From positions 1 through 32,552 of the forward strand of contig JAAUSF010000047.1 of assembly GCA_012033255.1 (NCBI GenBank): DNA of 32,552 bases, read 5' to 3'. The notes under the pieces were generated by a model, which was not told the DNA's origin, ran no database searches, and saw only the letters and a program-made list of their open reading frames with translations. This DNA is from Cyanobacteria bacterium RU_5_0 (lineage in GTDB: Bacteria > Cyanobacteriota > Cyanobacteriia > Elainellales > Elainellaceae). The position numbers and the translations under genes are program-made. Positions 7,291-12,510 of the stretch are shown in pieces. The number at the start of each line of letters is the position of its first letter. The stretch's first letter is position 1.

Positions 7291-7500
7291 GTCACTTAGC
7301 CGTATCCCTCGATCGCCCAAATCGAACAGCACGATAAAAGTGGCATCGGGAATCAATCGTCGCAGGGCTTGAGCCTAACCATCCGCATCCGATCGCTTGT
7401 GAAACCGGGCGATCGTGACTCGTTGGAGACTGGGTAGCAAGCGAACCACCGCCCAATGATTGAGGCGATTAGCATAGGTCATAATGAATAGTGTCTCCAT
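7288..7500 (-). pseudogene. METLF small-protein gene, copy 3, nonsense mutation
   Basis: The sequence matches copies 2 and 4 over the whole gene (METLFIMTYANRLNHWAVV at the start, LIPDATFIVLFDLGD near the end). A TAG replaces the TAT tyrosine codon in the RSDADGYAQ segment, cutting the product to about 41 residues. The rest of the frame stays open and near-identical, so the mutation looks recent. The leader hairpin (7516-7557) and the divergent RHH gene 158 bp away are kept. Confidence 0.85.
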
Positions 7501-7515
7501 GCAAATTGGAACGTC

Positions 7516-7557
7516 AGCCAGCAGTTCCGGAGCCTGAGAACCTTGGGAGTGCTGGCT
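7516..7557. other. Conserved stem-loop in METLF leader, copy 3
   Basis: Same hairpin as at 6175-6215, with one T for C change in the left arm (AGCCAGCAGTTCC). It is followed by TTTT on the plus strand. Confidence 0.6.
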
Positions 7558-7575
7558 TTTAGCTTTCCTCAGTAT

Positions 7576-7645
7576 AAGTAATTTATCACTTAAGAGACAA
7601 ATTACTTTAGCGACAATTTAGGAGATAAGTCGCTTTGTGACTTAT
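7576..7645. promoter_or_regulatory. Operator region with two inverted repeats
   Basis: AAGTAATTT (7576-7584) is repeated inverted as AAATTACTT (7599-7607). ATAAGTC (7625-7631) is repeated inverted as GACTTAT (7639-7645). Both lie directly upstream of the RHH gene starting at 7658 and are likely autoregulatory sites and promoter. Confidence 0.55.
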
Positions 7646-7657
7646 GGTTGAAGAGTT

Positions 7658-7834
7658 ATGATGTCCAATTCTGATGTGCCTCAGGACTCGTTAAAGATTT
7701 ACATTGACAAAGCCCTAAAGCTACGGTTTAAATCCTTATGTGCTTTGCAAGATAGGGATATGAGTACTGTTGCGACAGAACTAATCGAAGTCTGGGTGAA
7801 GCAGCAAGAATCCGTGCAGCAACAAGACAAGTGA
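7658..7834 (+). CDS. ParG-like ribbon-helix-helix protein
   Basis: A 58-residue protein. The basic first strand LKIYIDKALKLRFKSLCA leads into a turn (QDRDMS) and the helix TVATELIEVWVKQQE, the signature of ribbon-helix-helix dimers such as ParG/CopG. Two adjacent ATGs (7658 and 7661) are possible. It is too short to carry a toxin-binding tail of any size, so a DNA-binding regulator is more likely than a classic antitoxin. It is divergent from METLF copy 3 and preceded by two inverted repeats. A 3' fragment of a near-identical gene survives at 5281-5368. The downstream repeat block separates it from the MazEF-like pair. Confidence 0.7.
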   Translation: MMSNSDVPQDSLKIYIDKALKLRFKSLCALQDRDMSTVATELIEVWVKQQESVQQQDK

Positions 7835-7959
7835 TTCCCTTGTTTTATTGCATACGCCTCTGACACTATTTGAGGCACGAGTTGCTCTGCCATAATGTGG
7901 ATAATTTGGACGATCGATTCTAGTCAATTGCAGGCAAGATGCCTGCGCTACGGCTATTT
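7835..7959. repeat. Interspersed repeat block, copy 2
   Basis: Nearly identical to 5369-5500, including stem-loops GCCTC...GAGGC (7856-7876) and GCAGGC...GCCTGC. The main difference is a short replacement (GCATAC for GGGTCATCT) near the start. Confidence 0.85.
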
Positions 7960-8022
7960 CAAACCTCAAACCTCAAACCTCAAACCTCAAACCTCAAACC
8001 TCAAACCTCAAACCTCAAAACT
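7960..8022. repeat. STRR heptad CAAACCT x8 plus one variant
   Basis: Eight perfect CAAACCT heptads followed by CAAAACT. They end two bases before the ATG of the antitoxin at 8025, so the tandem array forms the translation-initiation region of that gene and no Shine-Dalgarno is visible. Copy-number change here could tune expression. Confidence 0.95.
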
Positions 8023-8024
8023 TA

Positions 8025-8288
8025 ATGAAGACCATTGAAACAACTGCGATTGTCACCCCCGATGGTAGGCTAACGGTTCAATTACCGCCGAATATCTCGC
8101 CTGGAGAACACCGGATTGTCTTGGTGATTGATGAGCAAGTTTGCACCACTCCAACCCGATCGGAGATTGATGCGGCTTTAGCAGAGATGGCAACTGATCC
8201 AGAGTATCAGGCGGAAACACTCCAACTTGAGGCAGAGTTTGCTGTTGCTCAATGGGAAGCATTACACCCGATCGAGCGAGGAGAATGA
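8025..8288 (+). CDS. Antitoxin of a MazEF-like pair
   Basis: An 87-residue protein of a type common in cyanobacteria upstream of small toxins. The N-terminus is a beta-rich MKTIETTAIVTPDGRLTVQL followed by PPNISPGEHRIVLVIDE. The C-terminal part is acidic and helical (EIDAALAEMATDPEY), fitting a toxin-wrapping tail. It is not a textbook AbrB-type MazE, so the DNA-binding mode is uncertain. Its stop overlaps the mazF start by 4 bp (ATGA). The ATG follows directly on a CAAACCT heptad array. A 5' fragment of a close relative lies at 7260-7290. Confidence 0.75.
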   Translation: MKTIETTAIVTPDGRLTVQLPPNISPGEHRIVLVIDEQVCTTPTRSEIDAALAEMATDPEYQAETLQLEAEFAVAQWEALHPIERGE

Positions 8289-8635
8289 AGCGAGGAGAAA
8301 TATACGATGCTCGCCTCGACCCAACCGAAGGTTCAGAACAAGGTGGAACTCGACCGATCATTATCGTCAGTCGGAATGTTTTAAACGTGAACAGCACTAT
8401 TGTTTTAGCTGTTCCTTGCACAACCTATCGCCCTGGAAAACGGGTCTATCCTACTCATGTCCTGATTCAAGCCTCAGAAGGTGGATTAGATAGAGATTCG
8501 ATCGCGCTTGCAGAACAGATACGAGTGTTGGCAAAGACACGGCTCTTACGGCTACGAGGAGAACTCTCAGAAGCTACTCTCGTCAAGCTCGATCGAGCGT
8601 TGTTGATTGCATTAGATTTACCAGGTCAGAGCTAA
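8285..8635 (+). CDS. mazF: MazF/PemK-family endoribonuclease toxin
   Basis: A 116-residue toxin that cleaves single-stranded mRNA. MKRGEIYDARLDPTEGSEQGGTRP is the characteristic MazF start (strand, loop, then the GGxRP motif), given in part as GEIYDARLDP and GGTRPIIIVS. It continues with LAVPCTT and the conserved THVLI and LAEQIRVL segments. The start at 8285 overlaps the antitoxin stop (ATGA), which I prefer over the longer frame from 8252 because the family begins MKRGEI. Catalytic Arg in GGTRP and Thr in PCTT are present, so it is probably active. Confidence 0.92.
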   Translation: MKRGEIYDARLDPTEGSEQGGTRPIIIVSRNVLNVNSTIVLAVPCTTYRPGKRVYPTHVLIQASEGGLDRDSIALAEQIRVLAKTRLLRLRGELSEATLVKLDRALLIALDLPGQS

Positions 8636-8665
8636 ACAAAGCCAGAGCAGACAGGATAATTCTGA

Positions 8666-8866
8666 CTATATCTCTCGATCGCCCAAATCGAACACTACGA
8701 TAAAAGTGGCATCAGGAATCAGTCGGCGCAGGGCTTGAACATAACCATCGGCATCCGATCGCTTGTGAAACCGGGCGATCGTGACTCGTTGTAAATTGGG
8801 CAGCAAGCGAACCACCGCCCAGTGATTCAGGCGATTAGCATAGGTCATAATAAATAGTGTCTCCAT
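8666..8866 (-). CDS. METLF small protein, copy 4 (unknown function)
   Basis: A 66-residue protein differing from copy 2 at only a few positions (MTYANRL for MTYADRL, GYVQAL for GYAQAL, IVVFDLGDREI at the end). The sequence similarity to copies 2 and 3 extends about 75 bp upstream of the ATG through the leader hairpin (8882-8923) and then stops. What lies beyond is unrelated: here two palindromes and an XRE-type gene, there RHH genes. The frame stays open upstream of the ATG, giving a possible N-terminal extension, but this is not supported in copies 2 and 3. Function unknown. Confidence 0.6.
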   Translation of the reverse strand: METLFIMTYANRLNHWAVVRLLPNLQRVTIARFHKRSDADGYVQALRRLIPDATFIVVFDLGDREI

Positions 8867-8881
8867 GCAAATTGGAACGTC

Positions 8882-8923
8882 AGCCAGCAGTCCCGGAGCC
8901 TGAGAACCTTGGGAGTGCTGGCT
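8882..8923. other. Conserved stem-loop in METLF leader, copy 4
   Basis: AGCCAGCAGTCCC pairs with GGGAGTGCTGGCT (one mismatch) and is followed by TTTT on the plus strand. It is the best-preserved of the three hairpins. Confidence 0.6.
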
Positions 8924-8944
8924 TTTGACCATCCAAGAGAAGTA

Positions 8945-8993
8945 TTCATAATTATGAACACCTTCATCGTATCACAGTATTCATAATTATGAA
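8945..8993. promoter_or_regulatory. Two identical 14-bp palindromic operators
   Basis: The perfect palindrome TTCATAATTATGAA occurs at 8945-8958 and 8980-8993, inside a longer direct repeat (AGTATTCATAATTATGAAC). The centres are 35 bp apart. They lie between METLF copy 4 and the HTH gene at 9032, so they are the expected binding sites of that HTH protein. Confidence 0.75.
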
Positions 8994-9031
8994 CATTTAC
9001 TTGGTTATACGCCTCTGACACTATTTGAGGC

Positions 9032-9277
9032 ATGGGAAAGGCAGGAAAGGCGCTCAAACAAGTCCTTGAAACGTATGGCATCAGCCAGAATCGATTGGCA
9101 GTGACGATGGGAATCGGACGCTCCACAGTTCATTATTGGTTCAATGAGACTCAAGATCCCTCGGCTGAAGCGGTTACAGAGATCATTGCAGCATTACAGA
9201 AGATCAACGAGGACGCGGCGAAAGATTTTGTCAGGCTGTATTTGGGGCAAATTGCCGACGAAGCCACCGAACCGTAA
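9032..9277 (+). CDS. XRE-family helix-turn-helix protein
   Basis: An 81-residue protein dominated by one Cro/CI-type helix-turn-helix: ALKQVLETYGISQNRLAVT, then MGIGRSTVHYWFNETQDPS, followed by AEAVTEIIAALQKI. The C-terminal 20 residues form a helix ending acidic. It takes the position that RHH genes hold in the other cassettes, so it probably plays the same regulatory part. The ATG is fused to the repeat stem-loop at 9011-9031. TTTGAGGCA occurs both at its start and just after its stop, which suggests the gene was inserted into the repeat. Two palindromes upstream are its likely operators. Confidence 0.85.
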   Translation: MGKAGKALKQVLETYGISQNRLAVTMGIGRSTVHYWFNETQDPSAEAVTEIIAALQKINEDAAKDFVRLYLGQIADEATEP

Positions 9278-9325
9278 GTCAACAGTCTGTTTTTTGAGGC
9301 ACAGGTTAAGAGCTTAGATCCCCAA

Positions 9326-9360
9326 TTGCTCTGCCATAATGTGAATAATTTGGACGATCG
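9326..9360. repeat. Interspersed repeat block, partial copy 3
   Basis: TTGCTCTGCCATAATGTGAA and the following bases to GGACGATCG match the middle of the blocks at 5369-5500 and 7835-7959. The first part of the block (GCCTC...GAGGC) is found before the HTH gene at 9011-9031, so the HTH gene splits the block. Confidence 0.75.
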
Positions 9361-9421
9361 CTTCCAGTTTGGCTTGGGCGATCGCTTCCATCTTTAACCC
9401 CTACTACCCGACTGAGTTTCC

Positions 9422-9613
9422 ATGCAAGGGATTCAATTTTTGATTGACGCTAATGGTCAGAAAACGGCGGTTGTGATTGACCTGAAGGAATATGGTGAAC
9501 TTTGGGAAGATTTTTATGATGTGATCGTGGCTCACTCGCGCCAAGATGAGCCGAGAGAATCGCTAGAAGAAGTTCGGCAACAGTTACTTGATCAGGGAAA
9601 ATTGAGTGAATGA
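9422..9613 (+). CDS. Antitoxin of RelBE/ParDE-like pair
   Basis: A 63-residue protein. The N-terminus MQGIQFLIDANGQKTAVVIDLKEYGELWEDF (in part QFLIDANGQKTAVVIDL) resembles the Phd/YefM-like or DUF-type antitoxins that cyanobacteria pair with RelE-family toxins. The C-terminal half is acidic and helical (ESLEEVRQQLLDQGKL), as expected for a toxin-neutralising tail. It overlaps the following toxin start (GTG 9606) by 8 bp, the same overlap size as the vapBC pair. It is the last toxin-antitoxin pair of the island. Confidence 0.72.
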   Translation: MQGIQFLIDANGQKTAVVIDLKEYGELWEDFYDVIVAHSRQDEPRESLEEVRQQLLDQGKLSE

Positions 9614-9893
9614 GTATCAAATTACCTTTGCCCGATCGGCGCGGAAAGAGTTGGAATCATTGACGGTTGAACTCAATAATCGGATTTTTCCTAAGATTAA
9701 GGCGTTAGCAACTGAGCCACGCCCTTCTGGTTGCACCAAACTGGTAGGAGAGGATGACTTGTGGCGGATTCGCATTGGAGATTATCGGGTCATTTACAGC
9801 GTTGATGACACAAAGCGAGTGATTGATATCACACTGCCAGTAAGTCACTACCTGCTCAAGCGGCTCCTCCTGACATTCATCGAATTGTGCTAG
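9606..9893 (+). CDS. RelE/ParE-family toxin, altered C-terminus
   Basis: A 95-residue protein. ITFARSARKELESL, then LNNRIFPKIKALATEPRP and GCTKLVGEDDLWRIRIGDYRVIYSV, is a clear RelE/ParE ribosome- or gyrase-directed toxin core. Family members normally end within a few residues of the DYRVIY...VIDI strand with a His/Arg-rich VxHRxxVY motif. Here the frame instead runs VIDITLPVSHYLLKRLLLTFIELC, so the terminal catalytic-type segment appears replaced. The frame overlaps the next gene, whose own frame stays open back to about 9833. I infer a recombination junction near 9835-9850. The toxin may be inactive. Confidence 0.75.
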   Translation: MNEYQITFARSARKELESLTVELNNRIFPKIKALATEPRPSGCTKLVGEDDLWRIRIGDYRVIYSVDDTKRVIDITLPVSHYLLKRLLLTFIELC

Positions 9894-10111
9894 CGGCAAA
9901 TGCCAGCGATCGCGATCGGCAAAACTATCAGAAGTACTTGGAGAAACTGAAGCAATTGAATCCAGACTGGGCGCTTATACCAGATCGTCCGCAACCCGAT
10001 GAAGCTGATGCCTATCTGATCCTGTATCAGGATGAGAACTATGCAGCCCGTCACGCCGCATACATTGCAACCCGCTACCTAAACGATTTTTGCCAAAATC
10101 TAAAACTATGA
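9887..10111 (+). CDS. Hypothetical protein, possibly 5'-truncated
   Basis: A 74-residue product from GTG 9887: LAANASDRDRQNYQKYLEKL, then LNPDWALIPDRPQPDEADAYLILYQDENYAARHAAYIATRYLND in part. It is hydrophilic and helical, with no recognised domain. The frame stays open upstream without an ATG to about 9833 (SLPAQAAPPDIHRI), inside the end of the toxin gene. It may be the surviving 3' part of a longer gene whose start was replaced when the toxin-antitoxin cassette arrived. Its stop overlaps the next ATG (ATGA at 10108), suggesting a real operon. Confidence 0.5.
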   Translation: MLAANASDRDRQNYQKYLEKLKQLNPDWALIPDRPQPDEADAYLILYQDENYAARHAAYIATRYLNDFCQNLKL

Positions 10112-10413
10112 GCAATGATCAACCTGCTACTTCTGGTACATCTAGCAAGCAACCCAATCCAACCCCGACTCAAGACAATACCCTTACAGTCTCAACACTT
10201 CGATATCCCCCAGAGCCGCAAGATAGTTCGCTCAAGAGCTTGCTCTATCAGGCATTGCAATCGCAACTTGCAGAGGGCAATAGAAGTGCTGTTGATCAAC
10301 GCGCCCTGGAGGACTCGAACCCCCGACATCAGGTTTTGGAGACCTGCGTTCTACCAACTGAACTAAGGACGCTTGTTCTGAAAGGATTCTTGGCTATGCC
10401 TTTTCTAGTTTAG
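10108..10413 (+). CDS. Doubtful small ORF antisense to tRNA-Trp
   Basis: Starts with an ATGA overlap on the previous stop and encodes a Ser/Thr/Pro/Gln-rich N-terminus (SNDQPATSGTSSKQPNPTPT) then SLKSLLYQALQSQLAE. From about 10300 on, its frame simply translates the complement of tRNA-Trp, so any true protein probably ended before that. It is either a gene whose 3' end was lost at the tRNA, or chance. Low confidence. Confidence 0.3.
   Translation: MSNDQPATSGTSSKQPNPTPTQDNTLTVSTLRYPPEPQDSSLKSLLYQALQSQLAEGNRSAVDQRALEDSNPRHQVLETCVLPTELRTLVLKGFLAMPFLV
10300..10372 (-). tRNA. trpT: tRNA-Trp (CCA)
   Basis: Read on the minus strand. The acceptor stem is GCGTCCT pairing with AGGGCGC, with discriminator G at 10300 as usual for bacterial tRNA-Trp. 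The D-arm is AGTTCAGTTGGT and the anticodon loop CTCCAAA has CCA at 10339-10337. The T-arm is GGGGGTTCGAGTCCTCC. CCA is not encoded. It is followed on the same strand side by no recognisable secE, although trpT-secE-nusG is a common cyanobacterial order. Confidence 0.95.
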
Positions 10414-10478
10414 CAGGTTGTTAGTCGTGAGTTGCTAGTAGTTTCGTTGTTATTCGTCATCCGCCACAGAAGACAGCC

Positions 10479-10507
10479 AACAACTGACAACTAACAACTG
10501 ACAACTA
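10479..10507. repeat. Tandem 14-bp repeat downstream of rplS
   Basis: AACAACTGACAACT occurs twice in tandem just after the rplS stop, with partially complementary GTTGTTAGTCGTGAGTTG at 10416-10433. It could form a hairpin in the rplS-trpT spacer, but no T-run makes a terminator certain. Confidence 0.5.
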
Positions 10508-10512
10508 ACCCT

Positions 10513-10878
10513 CTAATCCAAGGGGCGATCGAACCGTTGCTTGAGGCGAGTGGCCTTACCAACGCGATCGCGCAAGTAGTACAGCTTCGCCCGTCGTGCC
10601 TTACCACGGCGCAACACTTTAATACTGGCAATCCGAGGGGAATGAACCAGGAAAACTCGCTCCACACCGACACCTTGAAAGATTCGCCGTACAGTAATGG
10701 TTTTGTTAATCCCACCGTTCCGCATGGCAATTACGGTACCTTCGTAAGGCTGAATCCGTTCCTTACCCCCTTCCTGAATCCGGACACCCACTTTGACGGT
10801 ATCGCCAATGTGGATAGTAGGCAGATCTGTTTTAATGTGTTCTGCCTCGATCGAGCGGATAATTTCTTGAGCATTCAT
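10513..10878 (-). CDS. rplS: Large ribosomal subunit protein bL19
   Basis: Ribosomal protein at the interface of the 30S and 50S subunits. The 121-residue form from 10878 begins [20 protein letters not shown], a typical cyanobacterial bL19 start. The frame extends to an ATG at 10893 but the extra MLLNQ is atypical. Signature stretches are [20 protein letters not shown] and [12 protein letters not shown], ending [17 protein letters not shown]. Cyanobacterial rplS often sits beside secE-nusG and ribosomal genes; here only tRNA-Trp remains beside it. It has a long possible leader upstream to about 11040 with a bulged hairpin. Confidence 0.97.
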   Translation of the reverse strand: MNAQEIIRSIEAEHIKTDLPTIHIGDTVKVGVRIQEGGKERIQPYEGTVIAMRNGGINKTITVRRIFQGVGVERVFLVHSPRIASIKVLRRGKARRAKLYYLRDRVGKATRLKQRFDRPLD

Positions 10879-10940
10879 CTGATTTAGCAGCAAAACTCAC
10901 AATCGACAATGATAACTTACTATTCCCTTTCAAGTCTAGA

Positions 10941-10976
10941 GGTTTAGCCTGGAGACTCAGAAAACCAGAGCTAACC
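10941..10976 (-). promoter_or_regulatory. Candidate structured leader of rplS
   Basis: On the minus strand GGTTAGCTCTGG pairs with CCAGGCTAAACC (bulged, about 10 pairs) about 60 bases upstream of the rplS start. Several ribosomal protein genes carry autoregulatory leaders. No known leader class was matched, so this is only a candidate. Confidence 0.3.
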
Positions 10977-11185
10977 GCTCCACCGGACATTGAGTGGTTA
11001 CAAGCACTCCTACCTGGGAGAGATCTTTGCGATTTAAGGAAGAACCAGACCTGAAATTAACCCTAAATTACATCGATTATCCCCCACTAGAGGATTGAAT
11101 TTCTGGGAAGAAGCTGAGTTACTAGGAGTTGTGGAGTGGATAAACTGCTGAAAACTATTGAAAAGGGTGACGAGGTGGGTCGTTC

Positions 11186-12040
11186 ATGAACAAAAAATTC
11201 GTAATCCTAGTCAATATTGTTTTGATAGGAACAGGAATCATCCAAGGCTGTGCTAGCCCTGAAGCTCCTCAAGCCGAAGCGCCTACAACAAAGCAACCCA
11301 CCGGAGAAGGTGGAGAAGGAACCTTGCAAATCCGTGCGAATGGAGAAGATTTTGTTCGCCAAGGCTTTGTCTCTAAAGATGGCTGGCAGATGAGCTTTGA
11401 TCATGTTTACGTGACTCTGGCAGATATCACCGCTTATCAAACGGAACCCCCTTATGAGGCTGAACAGGAAGGGGAACCTCAAGCAAAGGAAACTGTAGAG
11501 GTTGAAGGGGTAAAAACGATCGACCTAGCCGAAGGCGATGAAAACGCTGAACCAATTTTGGTTGCCGAGGTTCCGGCTCCGGCAGGTCGATATAACGCGC
11601 TATCGTGGGAAATGGTTGATTCACCGGAAGGAGCCGCACAGGGATACCCGTTATGGCTACAAGGAACCGCTTTGAAGGATGGTCAGACGGTCAATTTTGT
11701 CCTCAAGATTGATCCCGAACTGGCATTCACCTGTGGCGACTTTGTGGGAGAGAACCGTAAAGGTATTCTGGAAGCGGGAAGTACGGCTGATCTAGAGGCA
11801 ACTTTCCACTTTGATCACTTGTTTGGCGATGCAGATACTCCAGCAGACGATAGCCTCAATACAGGTGCATTGGGGTTCCAGCCATTGGCAACACTGGCAC
11901 AAAACGGACAGCTTGATGTAGATACGGAGGCATTGAAAGAACAGCTTTCTGAAGCGGACTACAATAAGTTGCTTGAGATCCTTCCTTCATTGGGGCACGT
12001 TGGTGAAGGACATTGCAAGGAGGCAAAATTAACCTCATGA
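11186..12040 (+). CDS. Lipoprotein of metal-uptake operon
   Basis: A 284-residue exported lipoprotein. The N-terminus is a lipoprotein signal, KKFVILVNIVLIGTGIIQGC, with the lipobox Cys at residue 22. A Pro/Ala/Glu linker is followed by a beta-rich domain (LQIRANGEDFVRQGF, DHVYVTLADITAY). The C-terminus has potential metal ligands, with His/Asp in HFDHLFGDAD and Cys/His in LGHVGEGHC, and a Cys in AFTCGDF. The fold is reminiscent of DUF4382-type proteins, but I cannot assign it. It is first in an operon with NikL/CbiL-like, CbiM, CbiQ and CbiO genes and overlaps the next gene by 4 bp. A periplasmic metal-capturing role is inferred from context only. Confidence 0.65.
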   Translation: MNKKFVILVNIVLIGTGIIQGCASPEAPQAEAPTTKQPTGEGGEGTLQIRANGEDFVRQGFVSKDGWQMSFDHVYVTLADITAYQTEPPYEAEQEGEPQAKETVEVEGVKTIDLAEGDENAEPILVAEVPAPAGRYNALSWEMVDSPEGAAQGYPLWLQGTALKDGQTVNFVLKIDPELAFTCGDFVGENRKGILEAGSTADLEATFHFDHLFGDADTPADDSLNTGALGFQPLATLAQNGQLDVDTEALKEQLSEADYNKLLEILPSLGHVGEGHCKEAKLTS

Positions 12041-12510
12041 AGCGATCGTGGCTTTTACCCTTAGTATTGCTTCCGGCGCTAGGGTTTCAGGGCAGCGCAG
12101 TTGCCCACGGCATCAAAATCGACCATCAAACCGTTCAAGCGGTGCAAATTAATGCGATCTATGACACTGGAGAACCGATGGCGGATGCCCAAGTTGCCAT
12201 TTACACTCCTGACAATCCCTCGGAACCCTGGTTGACAGGCACCACTGACGCGAAGGGACATTTTATTTTTACACCCGACCCGACAAAGGCAGGAAACTGG
12301 GAGGTCTCGGTGCGCCAAGCTGGACATGGTGGGATTGTCAATGTTTCGGTTAGAGGAACAACGGGAGGGGCTGAACCCAATCCAACCGCCGATGGGTTAG
12401 GCAACTACACGCCCTTGCAGAAGGGTGTCATGGCAGGAGCCGTAATTTGGGGCTTCGTAGGGACGGCACTGTTCTTCTCGCGCAGGAAGCAGCAGAATGC
12501 ACATTCCTGA
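12037..12510 (+). CDS. NikL/CbiL-like extra component of Ni/Co ECF importer
   Basis: A 157-residue protein with a cleavable signal (LLPLVLLPALGFQGSAVA). Cleavage after AVA would leave an N-terminal His-Gly, similar in logic to the N-terminal Met-His of CbiM. A carboxypeptidase-regulatory-like beta-sandwich follows (INAIYDTGEPMADAQVAIY, then TGTTDAKGHFIFTPD). A single C-terminal helix (VMAGAVIWGFVGTALFF) precedes a basic tail. This layout is that of NikL/CbiL accessory proteins in nickel and cobalt energy-coupling-factor importers. I chose ATG 12037 (MKRSWLLP), which overlaps the previous stop; an upstream ATG at 12013 would spoil the signal. It overlaps cbiM by 14 bp. Confidence 0.8.
   Translation: MKRSWLLPLVLLPALGFQGSAVAHGIKIDHQTVQAVQINAIYDTGEPMADAQVAIYTPDNPSEPWLTGTTDAKGHFIFTPDPTKAGNWEVSVRQAGHGGIVNVSVRGTTGGAEPNPTADGLGNYTPLQKGVMAGAVIWGFVGTALFFSRRKQQNAHS

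Noticed and set aside
5146..8935. METLF copies as insertion sequences
   Set aside because: No terminal inverted repeats, no target duplications and no transposase-like motifs; the copies share ends only through genes and leader hairpin.
10894..11185. Cobalamin riboswitch ahead of the metal importer operon
   Set aside because: I looked for a B12-box-like GCCACTG element and typical stems and saw none.
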